Of a DNA stretch of 64,000 nt, positions 1 to 8,524 are shown in pieces. Numbering within the stretch: position 1 is the stretch's first letter; each line of letters opens with the position of its first letter. The notes below the pieces were generated by a model. The model was not told where the DNA came from and searched no databases. It saw only the letters and a list, made by a program, of their open reading frames with translations. This DNA is from Pseudomonas saponiphila (GTDB lineage Bacteria > Pseudomonadota > Gammaproteobacteria > Pseudomonadales > Pseudomonadaceae), in NCBI RefSeq assembly GCF_900105185.1, contig NZ_FNTJ01000001.1:496001-560000 (forward strand), written 5' to 3'. The position numbers were made by a program, and so were the translations under genes.

Positions 1-794
1 ACCGCCACCTCGGCCTTGGCCTTGTCCTGAGGCTTGCGTGGCCGTGCCGGCAGGATCACCGTCTGGTAATGACGCGCGCACTCCAGCGTGGCCCGGTTCA
101 GGCCCGGCTCGTAGCGATCCGGCTGGGCGACCAGGGCGCGCGGATTGTCCGGCACAACCATTTCCGGCACGCCGCCAAAGTAGGTCAGAGCCTGGCCCAG
201 CGAGGTCAGCCAGTCCACCTGGGTTTCGCCTGGCGTCGCGCAGGCATAGGTGTAATTCGAGGCGCCCAGGGCGGCGACGAAGATGTGCGCCCGGCGCACT
301 TCGCCGGTGGCCGGGTCGACCACCGGCAGCGTCGGCCCGGCATAGTCGATGAATAGCTTCTCGCCCGCACGGTGCAGCTGACGCATCGAACGTTTGAGCG
401 TCTGGGCGTAGCGCCGGTAGTGCTCGACGAACTGGGTGTAGCGGTAGGTCGGCTGGCCCGCATGCGCGGCGAGATATTCCTCCCACAGCAGCTGCAAGGT
501 CACGCCCTTGCGTCGCAACTCGCGGTGGATGCTCAGCACATCGGGCAGCACTCGCTCACCGCGCGGCTTGTTCGTCGACGTCGGTGCAAACAAGGCGGCC
601 GCCAGCGCGGCCTCGTCCATGGCCACCAGCGCCGGCCAGTCCAGCCCGGCCACCCGCGCCGCCGCGATGTACTTGCTAACCACGCCCTTGGACAGCTGCA
701 AGGCACGGGCAATCTTCTCGTGGGACAAGCCGGCCTCAAACTTGAGGCGCAGACATTCTTTGATGTTTCGCATGGCTACTCGCGGCGCCGCCAT
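1..794 (-). CDS. istA: IS21-family transposase IstA (partial, runs off window edge)
   Basis: The open frame reads leftwards from an ATG at 794 and has no stop before the window edge, so only about 264 residues are visible. The protein opens MAAPRVAMRNIKECLRL, followed by a helix-turn-helix (LSHEKIARALQLSKGVVSKY, about residues 25-45), and later enters the DDE catalytic core: the stretch KLFIDYAGP carries the first catalytic Asp, and VVPDNPRAL carries the second. An alternative ATG at 773 would drop seven residues; the 794 start has a purine-rich AGAGGAAG just ahead. Family: IstA cuts and joins the element ends with help from the ATPase IstB. Confidence 0.9.
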   Translation of the reverse strand, partial: MAAPRVAMRNIKECLRLKFEAGLSHEKIARALQLSKGVVSKYIAAARVAGLDWPALVAMDEAALAAALFAPTSTNKPRGERVLPDVLSIHRELRRKGVTLQLLWEEYLAAHAGQPTYRYTQFVEHYRRYAQTLKRSMRQLHRAGEKLFIDYAGPTLPVVDPATGEVRRAHIFVAALGASNYTYACATPGETQVDWLTSLGQALTYFGGVPEMVVPDNPRALVAQPDRYEPGLNRATLECARHYQTVILPARPRKPQDKAKAEVA

Positions 795-860
795 CTTCCT
801 CTCCCGAAATCGGTCGAGGATGGCGGCGCATCAGGTCATGCGCAACGAAGGGGAAGGCTT

Positions 861-1019
861 TCGCTAAGTCGTGACCGGCGATTTCGGTAAGCCGTGACCA
901 CCTGTTTCGGAACAGGCGGAAAATCGGTCACGTTGCTACCGAAATGAGCGGTCACGCGTTAGCGAAATGACCGGTCACGATCAACCGAAACGGCCGGTCA
1001 CGGTGCTCCGAAATCCGCA
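861..1019. repeat. IS21 multiple terminal repeats (transposase binding sites)
   Basis: A GTGACC-N9/10-TTTCG type unit repeats with a 23-24 bp period. On the minus strand GTGACC occurs at 996-1001, 973-978, 950-955 and 926-931. On the plus strand the unit appears in the opposite direction at 871 and 894. The two sets face each other around a small hairpin CCTGTT-TCGG-AACAGG at 901-916. Multiple end repeats like these are the transposase binding sites of IS21 elements; the inner hairpin could affect expression of istA, which starts at 794. Confidence 0.8.
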
Positions 1020-2593
1020 TATTTGCGCAGGTTGATGAAAAAGCCGTTGTCGTCACTGTTTTCTACCGCGCAGTTCAAGGTGACAAAGCCGGCCTGCGCT
1101 GCCGAGCCGGGCTTGAGGCTGACCTTGAAGCTCACGCTGGATTGGCCGGCCTTGACTGTTTGTCTGGGCTCGAACTCCAGGAAGTCCCAGAACTCGGGGC
1201 TTCTGTAGGGGGCCTTCGGATCGTCGTTGCAGGGGCCGGGAGTGATGATGATCACCGTGTCCTTGTTCACCGGTTGGCCCAGTTGACTCAAGCTCAAGGT
1301 GATCTCGAGGCCCTTGGGGTAATCCTCCAGATACAGATTGCGTTGGTTGGAACTCAGGCGATAGGTCTGTTCGATGGCGTCGATCTTGATCGGTTTGGGC
1401 TTGGGGTTGGAGGGAAAGTAGCGCGTCAGCGGTGCCTTGACGGCAATCAGCTCCTGATTGGCCAACTGGTGTTGTGTGGGCGTCAGCGGCAGGTCAAGGA
1501 TGCCGCCGTACAGGTAGTAGTCGGACAGCGGAGATTTTGCCGGGTCCAGGGTGCTCAGCGTCGTTGAGCCGAGGTGGATCGAGACATCGCCGAAGTTCGC
1601 ATTGGGGCCGATGGGCGAGGTGATGTCGGTTCGAACACTGCGAAACGCCTGCTTGGGAATGATATTGAGCATGTCGATGCTCAACAGATTGTTCTCGAGC
1701 ACACTCGCATAGCCTGCACTGCCTGCCGATGGATTGATGAGCTGGCGCCCGGCGGTGACGATCAGTGGTTCCCCGGCAAAGGCCGGAGCCAGGGTGCCGA
1801 CCACGCGGCCAATGCTTGGGTTGGAGGTGTACTGGTGGGCGGCGTAGTCGGCGTCCAGTTGCGCCGTGGTCATTTTCGGGCACATCTCGAACATGACGAA
1901 GCGCACGACGATGCCGGTCGCGCCGGGGGCCTCGATGATCGAGCGCAGGAGCGGATTGTCCTTGTTGTAGCTGACGATCTGGTCGCGAGAGAAAGTGACC
2001 TGAAAACTGCCGCTGATACGGTTGGAACCCGGCGCATCCTGCTCCGGGTCGAGAATCCGGATGGCCACGTCATAACTGCTGCACACCGTATTGCCCTTGA
2101 CCAGCAACTGCGGGGGCGTGCTGTTGCCGATCTGCAGGCCGCCGAGAAAAATCTGCGTGCTGATGGTGCCGGTGGGGTCCAGGTCGACCATCATCGGCCC
2201 GGTCACCGGTGGGGCGCCGGTGACCGGGTCCGCCGAGCCCAGCAGATAGAAAGGCTCGCCGACGAGGTCGCCCTGGGTGCTGATGTTGCCGGGCGTGCCC
2301 TGGGAGCTGATGGCGACGCTGTCCAGGGTGACGACATGCTGTCCGTAGTGGTTCCAGCCACCGGCGGTGTAGTAGGTGCCGGTCGGCGCATTGATCATTT
2401 CGGTCAGTTGGTCGTCGCTATAGACCTCGGCTTCGGGGTACAGGGTCGAGGTGGTCAGGTCGAATAGAGAGAGTGTTGCTTTGCTGTCCGGATTTGTCGG
2501 ATCGCTGGGAATGGTGGGCGAGTTGTTGGGCAGGCTGACGTTGGTTTCGATCCCACCCCAGAAGTTCAGCCGCGGGCCGTTGAGAATACTCAT
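998..2593 (-). CDS. Hypothetical LNxPR-type protein B, 3' end truncated by IS21 element
   Basis: 531 residues, not a family I recognise. It begins MSILNGPRLNFWGG, without a signal peptide, and is a divergent paralogue of the larger protein at 4899-7325, which begins MSVLNFPRIYLNG; the two share spaced W, LLG and D(L/I)xP positions in the first 170 residues. The C-terminal part is rich in beta-type segments. The stop codon at 998-1000 lies inside the IS21 end: native coding ends at about 1020 and the last residues (DFGAP) come from the element. The original protein was therefore longer by an unknown amount and may be non-functional. It starts three bases after the upstream haem-protein gene (stop at 2597), so the two are co-transcribed. 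Confidence 0.75.
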   Translation of the reverse strand: MSILNGPRLNFWGGIETNVSLPNNSPTIPSDPTNPDSKATLSLFDLTTSTLYPEAEVYSDDQLTEMINAPTGTYYTAGGWNHYGQHVVTLDSVAISSQGTPGNISTQGDLVGEPFYLLGSADPVTGAPPVTGPMMVDLDPTGTISTQIFLGGLQIGNSTPPQLLVKGNTVCSSYDVAIRILDPEQDAPGSNRISGSFQVTFSRDQIVSYNKDNPLLRSIIEAPGATGIVVRFVMFEMCPKMTTAQLDADYAAHQYTSNPSIGRVVGTLAPAFAGEPLIVTAGRQLINPSAGSAGYASVLENNLLSIDMLNIIPKQAFRSVRTDITSPIGPNANFGDVSIHLGSTTLSTLDPAKSPLSDYYLYGGILDLPLTPTQHQLANQELIAVKAPLTRYFPSNPKPKPIKIDAIEQTYRLSSNQRNLYLEDYPKGLEITLSLSQLGQPVNKDTVIIITPGPCNDDPKAPYRSPEFWDFLEFEPRQTVKAGQSSVSFKVSLKPGSAAQAGFVTLNCAVENSDDNGFFINLRKYADFGAP

Positions 2594-2596
2594 GAT

Positions 2597-3877
2597 TCAC
2601 TCCTTGCCCTTGATGGATGGGCTGCTGGGGGATTGGGCGAACTTGAACAGGTAGGAAAAATCGGCCTTTTGCAGGCTGTTGATCGGCGTTGCCATGGAGT
2701 GGCAGTTGGTGCAGCTGCTGTTGGGCTGGATGTAGCTTTCCATGGTCACGTTGGCCGACAGTTCAGGAGTCGTCTGGCCCATGGGCGCGCCAGGGTTGGG
2801 CGTGGTACTCCATTGGGTGGTGATCAACTGGTAGTACTTGAATACGGATGCCTGAACCTGCGGCAGCGCCTGGTACTCGCTGTTGAGCTTGGTCGTGGCG
2901 TCGGTCAACGGGGTAAAGCGGTCCAGTGGGTTGGGGGTGGTGAAACTCATCCCCGGCTTCGGCGTGCAGATCATGTGGCCATTGTGCAGGGTCCAGTTGC
3001 AGGGGCTCTGATTGACCTTGTCGGCAGGCGCCTTGGCATCGAAGTAGGAATACGCGATGCCTTTCTGCGGCTCATTGACCCACTGGTTTCCCTGCTTGAC
3101 CTTGGGCGGCACGTTGTCGACCTGCTCGAAGGTCGACCAGATCCACTGTGGAAACCCCTCAACCTTGTTGATGATGTGCAGCCCCACCAGGCCTAGCGTC
3201 GCTGGAGCCGTACCGTTGGCCACGCCTTGTGCATCGAACGTGGTGATCTGGGCCTGCATGTGCAGGTAGCGGCTGGGGTCATCCTTTGCGGTGAGTATCC
3301 GCCAGCTGGATTTGATCTCGTTGGTCGCGTTGGGGAAGTTGATGTTGCGGGCCTTGGCCACGACATCGGCGTTGTAGAACTGGTTGTTGACGATGTAGTC
3401 GTAGGAGGCCTGGTTGGCGGCAATCTGGTAATAGGTCGGATTGCCGTTCTGGTCGATCAGCCAACCGCCCACGGCCTGGTTGTCGTTGGCCGTTGCGGTG
3501 TTCTTGCGCCCGGCGATATTGATCAGCTTGAGGACCTTGGCCATAGGTGCCGAATTCCATGGACCGGGGTCCTGCCCTTGAGGCAGGAAGACCTCATTCA
3601 CGCCCTTGTAGCTCTGCCACACGGTATCGCCAGGACTGCCCAGGGGTTTGCTGCAATCGGCGACTCCGCGTTGGCCGGTCTTGGCCGGCCAGTTCAGGTT
3701 GATGAACACCTGCCAGCTGTATTGATCGAAAGCCTGCTGTGATGCATTGGCGGCAGGTACCACAGCATTGGGCGGGCAAGAGGTCTGCTGCTGCGGCGCG
3801 CTGGGCTGCAGGGCGCAGGCTTGTTGGCTGCCCAGGCCAAGCAGCAGCAGGGTGGTGAAACGGCTCCAATGGTTCAT
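2597..3877 (-). CDS. Exported single-haem c protein B (hypothetical)
   Basis: 426 residues from the ATG at 3877, which follows a good AGGAG ribosome site; longer in-frame starts upstream lack one and would bury the signal peptide. The N-terminus MNHWSRFTTLLLLGLG...ACA is a Sec signal peptide. Near the C-terminus is one CTNCH site (about Cys389, Cys392, His393), which in an exported protein indicates covalent haem c. The body resembles the other haem protein of this cluster (7337-8524): both have an N-terminal W-x-x-F-(I/V)-x-L-N segment and an IINK(V/L) segment. No named family is recognised. It sits 13 bp after the Cys-rich gene and 3 bp before the LNxPR gene B, so it acts with them, presumably as a periplasmic electron carrier or oxidase subunit (inference). 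Confidence 0.75.
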   Translation of the reverse strand: MNHWSRFTTLLLLGLGSQQACALQPSAPQQQTSCPPNAVVPAANASQQAFDQYSWQVFINLNWPAKTGQRGVADCSKPLGSPGDTVWQSYKGVNEVFLPQGQDPGPWNSAPMAKVLKLINIAGRKNTATANDNQAVGGWLIDQNGNPTYYQIAANQASYDYIVNNQFYNADVVAKARNINFPNATNEIKSSWRILTAKDDPSRYLHMQAQITTFDAQGVANGTAPATLGLVGLHIINKVEGFPQWIWSTFEQVDNVPPKVKQGNQWVNEPQKGIAYSYFDAKAPADKVNQSPCNWTLHNGHMICTPKPGMSFTTPNPLDRFTPLTDATTKLNSEYQALPQVQASVFKYYQLITTQWSTTPNPGAPMGQTTPELSANVTMESYIQPNSSCTNCHSMATPINSLQKADFSYLFKFAQSPSSPSIKGKE

Positions 3878-3890
3878 GACGCGGCTCCTG

Positions 3891-4832
3891 TCACTGCGGG
3901 GTGGGCGAGAGTTGGTTCCACTGCGGCCGGGCACCGTTTTTCAACGATGGCGGCGGATTGAACAGTTGGCAGTCCGGTGGGTTGACCGGGCACATCTTCG
4001 CCACCTGGTCCCAGGTCTTGGCCGGGTCCGGCTTCTCGTTGCGCCAGTTGCGATAGTTCTGGCTGACGATCGGTGCGTTGGCGACGCTGACATCGCCGGA
4101 GAAGTAGAACGACTGCGGATGCTGATAGGGCGCCAGGCCCGCCCCGTCGCTGGTGGCCTGCTTGTAGAAGGCGTAGCCGAACAGAATCGGGCTCGGCTTG
4201 ACTGGAATCTCCACGGCGTAGGCCTGCACGCTGCCGTCCAGGTGCTGGCTGCGGGCGGCGCTGTAGGGCAGGTGCTTGATGAAGTCGCGGCGCGGCGGGT
4301 GGTTCATCGGCGAGAACATGCAGCAAGCCGGCATGTCCTTGGGCCGGTCCTCGGGGTAAGTGAGGAAGTAGGCCTTGTTGCCCAGGGAGACGAAGGAGCA
4401 GGTGTAGTTGTTGTTCTTGATCGGGAAGATCGGCAGGCAGTACTTCTCGTAATGCTCCATCATCGCCCCGGAACCGTCGCCGTCGGCCGGCACGTAGTCA
4501 TTGTCGTAGTAGCTGGTGCCCTGGGACACGGTGTAGTCGGCAGGCTTCAGGGTGCTGGGCGGGCTGCTGTAGGGCGGCGGGTTGTTCTTGTAGTTGGCGG
4601 TGACCCGGTACATGGTCCAGTCGCTGACCCAGGTCGCCGGGTAGAGCGGATCGGCCGGATCGCCCGGGTGACGCTTGGCGATGCAATTGTTGGTCTTGGC
4701 GTCGCAGCCCTTGTCGTTGTGCACGCCCATGTTGAAGTAGACGTTATCGGGGTATTCCTGGGCCCAGGATGCCTGGCTGGCGCACAGCAGGGTGGCGGCC
4801 AGCAGCAGGCGCTTGAGTGGATTGGTGTTCAT
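3891..4832 (-). CDS. Exported Cys-rich hypothetical protein
   Basis: 313 residues with a clear signal peptide (MNTNPLKRLLLAATLLCASQ, cleavage after SWA). The mature part holds several spaced cysteines, including an adjacent ACC pair and a C-x6-C pair near the C-terminus, but no CxxCH, so disulfides rather than haem c are suggested. I do not recognise the family. The start at 4832 is supported by AGGAGAG upstream. It lies between the two haem/LNxPR gene pairs, with 66 bp to the LNxPR gene A ahead of it and 13 bp to the haem gene B after it. Confidence 0.7.
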   Translation of the reverse strand: MNTNPLKRLLLAATLLCASQASWAQEYPDNVYFNMGVHNDKGCDAKTNNCIAKRHPGDPADPLYPATWVSDWTMYRVTANYKNNPPPYSSPPSTLKPADYTVSQGTSYYDNDYVPADGDGSGAMMEHYEKYCLPIFPIKNNNYTCSFVSLGNKAYFLTYPEDRPKDMPACCMFSPMNHPPRRDFIKHLPYSAARSQHLDGSVQAYAVEIPVKPSPILFGYAFYKQATSDGAGLAPYQHPQSFYFSGDVSVANAPIVSQNYRNWRNEKPDPAKTWDQVAKMCPVNPPDCQLFNPPPSLKNGARPQWNQLSPTPQ

Positions 4833-4898
4833 CTGACTCTCCTTTGCAAAGCCGGGCGACTCGGGTCGCCCGGTGTTCCAGTGCCTGAGTGTTGCGGC

Positions 4899-7325
4899 TC
4901 AACCTGGCTGATAGTCGTTGAGGTCGAGGGGGGTCGGTGGGTAGCCGGTGCTCACCAGGTCCTTGGCCCAGATCTCCAGCACCTGGCGCCTGCTCTGGGG
5001 CAGGTCCCGGGTGATGGGCATGGCCAGGGTGCTGGCCTCCTGGTACTCCTTGCTGATCAGGGTGATGAACTGCTCGATCGCGCCCTCGATGCGTTGCAGG
5101 GAGTTGAGCGGCATGTACTTGTTCATGATCGGGTAGAGGTAATAGAAGGGCTGGAGGATTCGCGGAAAGATGAACTCTTTCCAGATCCGCACATTGGCGT
5201 CGTCGAACTGGTACACCCGGTTCCAGCAGTCGACGAAGTCCTTGAGCATCTGCGGCTCTTGCGGCAGCACCCGCAACGGCGAGAGGAAGTCGGTGAAGGC
5301 GTCGGTGTAGGAGAAGCTGAACGGAATGCCCGCCGGATCGTCCTGAATGAAAAAGCGCAGGGTGGGGAAGCCTGGCGCCACGGCCTGCACCGTCAATTGG
5401 GCAATGCCGTCGGCATTGGTCGTGATGCGGGTCAGGCTGTAGTTCACGCTGGCGCCCAGGCCGGCGTCATTGTCCAGTGTCCCGGTCATCGGTTGCGGCT
5501 TGTCGAACTTCAGGCAGGGCCTCAGATCGACAGCGGCCGGTGTTTTCAGGAACTCCTGATAGGTGATGGCGTTGCTGACCGGCTCATCGCACGCGGCAGC
5601 CTTGACGATCATGGCGCTCAGGCTTCTGCCGCTGCCCTCCCTGAGCAGGCTCGGATGCTGCGAGGCATCGTTGAACTGGGGCATGCCCGGCTTGTTTTTC
5701 ACTCGCGCATCGGGATAGTCGGTGATCAGCACGAAATCCGCCGGGTTGCTGAACGCCAGGTAGTAGTTGCTGGTGGTCAGCATGAAGGCATTGTTGTACT
5801 CGGCGACCCACAAGGTGGTGCCGGCCGGTGCCGGTTGGCCGTTGTTCTGCACCATGATGTTCAGCGTCCGGCGGTCACCGACGTCGATGAAGCTGCCGCT
5901 CTCGATCACTTCCGCGGTCCACATCTGCTGTTGGGCGGCGATGGTGTCGGTACCCTTGAGCCGCAGCGCCAGGTTGCCGTTTTTCAGCAGGGCCTGGGCG
6001 CTGGCATCCAGGGGCAGGTCCAACAGGCCGGAGCGCTTGTCGAAGGCCGATTGCTGGTACTGGTCGAAATTGATGCTGGTCAGGGGTTCGAAGTTGCCGC
6101 CCTGCTGGACCCCCAGCTCGTAGTCGCCGACGTGGAACTTGGCGGCGGCCGGAATAGCATTGTTGCGGCCATCGAGATCGGGGATGGCCGGGCCGTCATG
6201 GACGGCCGGGTAGATCGGAAAGGTATTGCCCAGGTCCAGCGACAGCGTACTGCCGTTGAGCTGGGCACTGAGCACGCCCAGGTTGACCCGCTGGTCCTCT
6301 TTGTGGATCACGGTGTCTCCCGGAACCTTCTTGTAGAAGGGCACCTGATCCTTGGGCGCCAGGCGCTGGCCGCCCGGTGCGGTGGGGAACTCGTTGGCGA
6401 ACCACAGGCCCAGGGTGCCTGCAGTGCGGCTGTAGGCGGGGTTGAAGAAGGTTTCGGTCGGATTGTCCAGGCCCATTTGATAGAGCATCTGCAGCCTGGA
6501 CATGTCCCAGGGCGCCTTGGAGTGGCTGTTGGCGATCTTGAAGTCGTTGAACAGGCCATTCTGGTCATAGACCGTCAGGTAGGTGGTGAACCTGATCATC
6601 AGCCCCTGGGCGTTCTGGCTGAGCATTTCGTCCTGCAGGTTTTTCAGCAGTTTTGAGTCACCGATGACCCATTCCAGCTGGTCCTTGGGAAAGCAGGTCT
6701 GCCAGGTGGCCGTGACGTAGACCAGGCCGCCAAAGGCGCCCCAGTTGAAGTCGAGAAAGCGGTTGAGCATGCGGTACGTGTGTTTCAGGGTCAGGCCACA
6801 GGTGGCGTCGCCGAGTACCAGCTTGTCGAAGTACAGGGCGGTGAAGGTGTTCTGCCAGGGGCTGATGTCGACGAAGCGTGCGGCGGTCGGGCTCGGGTTA
6901 CCGAAGGAATTGCCCAGCAGTTGGTAGGACTTGTTGATCAGCGGGTCGCTGTCGATGTAGCTGTCGACCTTGGATTCCCCGCCGATGATCACCGAGCGCA
7001 ACTGCTGGTAGTCCACGGTGCCGCAGGCGTTGTCGCCGAACAGATCCCACTCGGCGGGAATCATCGGGTAGTTGTCGGGGTCGCCGTTGGTGGGCACCTG
7101 CAGCACGTAGTCCGGAACGTCCTTATAGGCCAGCGGAGTGATGCCCCAGGGCATCAGGGTTTGCGGGGCATTCTTGTCATTGATCCCGTACTGGCTCAGG
7201 AAGCGCCAGTTCATCTGCATCTTCACCGCGTCGTACAGCGGCAGCACATCGTTGTTGTTGAAGGTCGGCGGGTTCCAGAACATGAAACCGTTGAGGTAGA
7301 TCCGGGGAAAGTTCAAGACGCTCAT
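4899..7325 (-). CDS. Large hypothetical LNxPR-type protein A
   Basis: 808 residues from ATG 7325, chosen because AAGGAGAG lies just upstream; an in-frame ATG at 7349 is inside the preceding gene. It begins MSVLNFPRIYLNGFMFWNPP and has no signal peptide. I do not recognise the family. The first two-thirds look like mixed beta-rich domains; the last ~130 residues are predicted to be helical (many Leu, Phe, Tyr; segments such as FIFPRILQPFYYLYP). It is a longer paralogue of the truncated protein at 998-2593. It follows the haem-protein gene at 7337 by only 11 bp, repeating the haem-then-LNxPR gene order seen downstream. Its partner proteins are exported but it has no obvious export signal, so where it works is open. 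Confidence 0.75.
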   Translation of the reverse strand: MSVLNFPRIYLNGFMFWNPPTFNNNDVLPLYDAVKMQMNWRFLSQYGINDKNAPQTLMPWGITPLAYKDVPDYVLQVPTNGDPDNYPMIPAEWDLFGDNACGTVDYQQLRSVIIGGESKVDSYIDSDPLINKSYQLLGNSFGNPSPTAARFVDISPWQNTFTALYFDKLVLGDATCGLTLKHTYRMLNRFLDFNWGAFGGLVYVTATWQTCFPKDQLEWVIGDSKLLKNLQDEMLSQNAQGLMIRFTTYLTVYDQNGLFNDFKIANSHSKAPWDMSRLQMLYQMGLDNPTETFFNPAYSRTAGTLGLWFANEFPTAPGGQRLAPKDQVPFYKKVPGDTVIHKEDQRVNLGVLSAQLNGSTLSLDLGNTFPIYPAVHDGPAIPDLDGRNNAIPAAAKFHVGDYELGVQQGGNFEPLTSINFDQYQQSAFDKRSGLLDLPLDASAQALLKNGNLALRLKGTDTIAAQQQMWTAEVIESGSFIDVGDRRTLNIMVQNNGQPAPAGTTLWVAEYNNAFMLTTSNYYLAFSNPADFVLITDYPDARVKNKPGMPQFNDASQHPSLLREGSGRSLSAMIVKAAACDEPVSNAITYQEFLKTPAAVDLRPCLKFDKPQPMTGTLDNDAGLGASVNYSLTRITTNADGIAQLTVQAVAPGFPTLRFFIQDDPAGIPFSFSYTDAFTDFLSPLRVLPQEPQMLKDFVDCWNRVYQFDDANVRIWKEFIFPRILQPFYYLYPIMNKYMPLNSLQRIEGAIEQFITLISKEYQEASTLAMPITRDLPQSRRQVLEIWAKDLVSTGYPPTPLDLNDYQPG

Positions 7326-7336
7326 GGTGGCTCTCC

Positions 7337-8524
7337 TTAGCGTTTCCACTGGGCGCGTTTGAGCGACCAGACGTAGTCCAGTTTTTGATAACCGACGAAG
7401 TCTTTGTCCGGCAGTACGCTGGTGGGGTAGAGGATTCCGCCTGTGTGATCGATGTTGAACGAGAAGAAGCTGTTCTTCTTCGTCGAATAGGCCGCAGTGC
7501 TATGGCAAGCCAGGCACGAAGAACTGCCCTGGAAGGCCGATTCCAGCTGGGAGTTGGCCAGCAGCTTGGGTTCGGCCCGGTGCTGGTCGTACTGCACGCC
7601 GATCAGTTCGTACTGGGCCAGGTTCGAATACTGCTGCTGGAAGCTGCTGTTCACCGGTTTGGCGGCATCGGTGGGCCCGGTGCTGTTGGTCATCGGCTTG
7701 GGTGGGGTGTCATTGGTGACGGTGTACTTGGGATTGTTGCGATTCTCGAAGGTGGTCCAGACCCAGTCCGGGGTCAGCTTGTTGATCACATGCATGCCGC
7801 TCAGGGCGGCGTAGCCCACCTGATACTGGCCGGTGCTGTCCACGTAGTAGGCCTGGGAGATGTAGTAGCCATCTTCTGTCAGCACGGTCTTGAAGCCCTG
7901 GTCGGTGCCGATCCAGAACCAGGAAGTCTTCAGCTCCCAGGCAGTGGCCGGGAAGTCCAGGTTGCTGGTCAGCTTGGCAAGGCCATCGCGGTTATAGACC
8001 TTGTTGGCCACGATGTAGTTGAAGGTGTCCTTGCCCATCAACAGGTGGAAGCGCACCAGTTGCTCGTGCTTCGACGGCGGAACCGGGGCGCCGCTGCGCA
8101 TTTTCAAGGCCAGGCCATCGACCTGCTGAACACCGTTCTGCGGGCTGCCGGCGGTGTCGTTGCCCAGAAACTGGAACAGCCCCTTGGGGTCCATGCCCTG
8201 CTTTTGCGCCAGTGCCGGCACCTCGCTCGGCAGATTCTCGCGCTCGGAGTAAGGCAGGGGCTCGGCCCCCTTCAACAGATAGACCTGATCGGAGGGCTTG
8301 AAGGTCTCCCAGACCCGGAGCCCGCCGTTGCTGCCATCGGCCTGGTTGAGGCAGACGAACCAGTTCCAGGCCATGGTTTCCGGGCTCTGCTGGAAGGTGC
8401 TCAGGGTGCCGCTCTGATCACCGTTGAACGTGAGGAAGTTGCTGCAGTTGAACGCGCTGGGGGTCTGGGCCTGAGCAAGGCCGCTCAACACACTCAGCAC
8501 GACTATAGGGATGGTTCGCCGCAT
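7337..8524 (-). CDS. Exported single-haem c protein A (hypothetical)
   Basis: 395 residues. The N-terminus MRRTIPIVVLSVLSGLAQAQ is a Sec signal peptide cleaved after AQA. One CLACH haem c site lies near the C-terminus (Cys337, Cys340, His341). The middle contains the segment GMHVINKLTPDWVWTTFE, which matches the equivalent part of the protein at 2597-3877 and marks the two as paralogues. The start at 8524 has AAGGAG upstream and overlaps the end of eboF by 22 bp, so this gene is translationally linked to the ebo cluster. No named family is recognised. A periplasmic redox role next to the ebo genes is an inference. Confidence 0.75.
   Translation of the reverse strand: MRRTIPIVVLSVLSGLAQAQTPSAFNCSNFLTFNGDQSGTLSTFQQSPETMAWNWFVCLNQADGSNGGLRVWETFKPSDQVYLLKGAEPLPYSERENLPSEVPALAQKQGMDPKGLFQFLGNDTAGSPQNGVQQVDGLALKMRSGAPVPPSKHEQLVRFHLLMGKDTFNYIVANKVYNRDGLAKLTSNLDFPATAWELKTSWFWIGTDQGFKTVLTEDGYYISQAYYVDSTGQYQVGYAALSGMHVINKLTPDWVWTTFENRNNPKYTVTNDTPPKPMTNSTGPTDAAKPVNSSFQQQYSNLAQYELIGVQYDQHRAEPKLLANSQLESAFQGSSSCLACHSTAAYSTKKNSFFSFNIDHTGGILYPTSVLPDKDFVGYQKLDYVWSLKRAQWKR

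Larger units (their letters stand above)
1..1019 (-). mobile_element. IS21-family insertion sequence, one end (rest lies outside window)
   Basis: The first kilobase is one end of an IS21-type element lying on the minus strand. It holds the N-terminal part of an IstA transposase and, between the start of istA and position 1019, a set of 23-24 bp terminal repeats typical of this family. Read on the minus strand the element begins TGCGGATTTCGG, so its outer TG (CA on the plus strand) ends at 1019. The istB helper gene and the other end would lie to the left of the window. The boundary is inferred from the repeat pattern and the TG...CA rule of the family, because the target duplication at the far end cannot be seen. 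Confidence 0.85.

Noticed and set aside
3747..6656. 969-codon plus-strand open frame opposite the LNxPR and Cys-rich genes
   Set aside because: Antisense shadow of high-GC genes; low-complexity Val/Gly/Gln composition and no family features.
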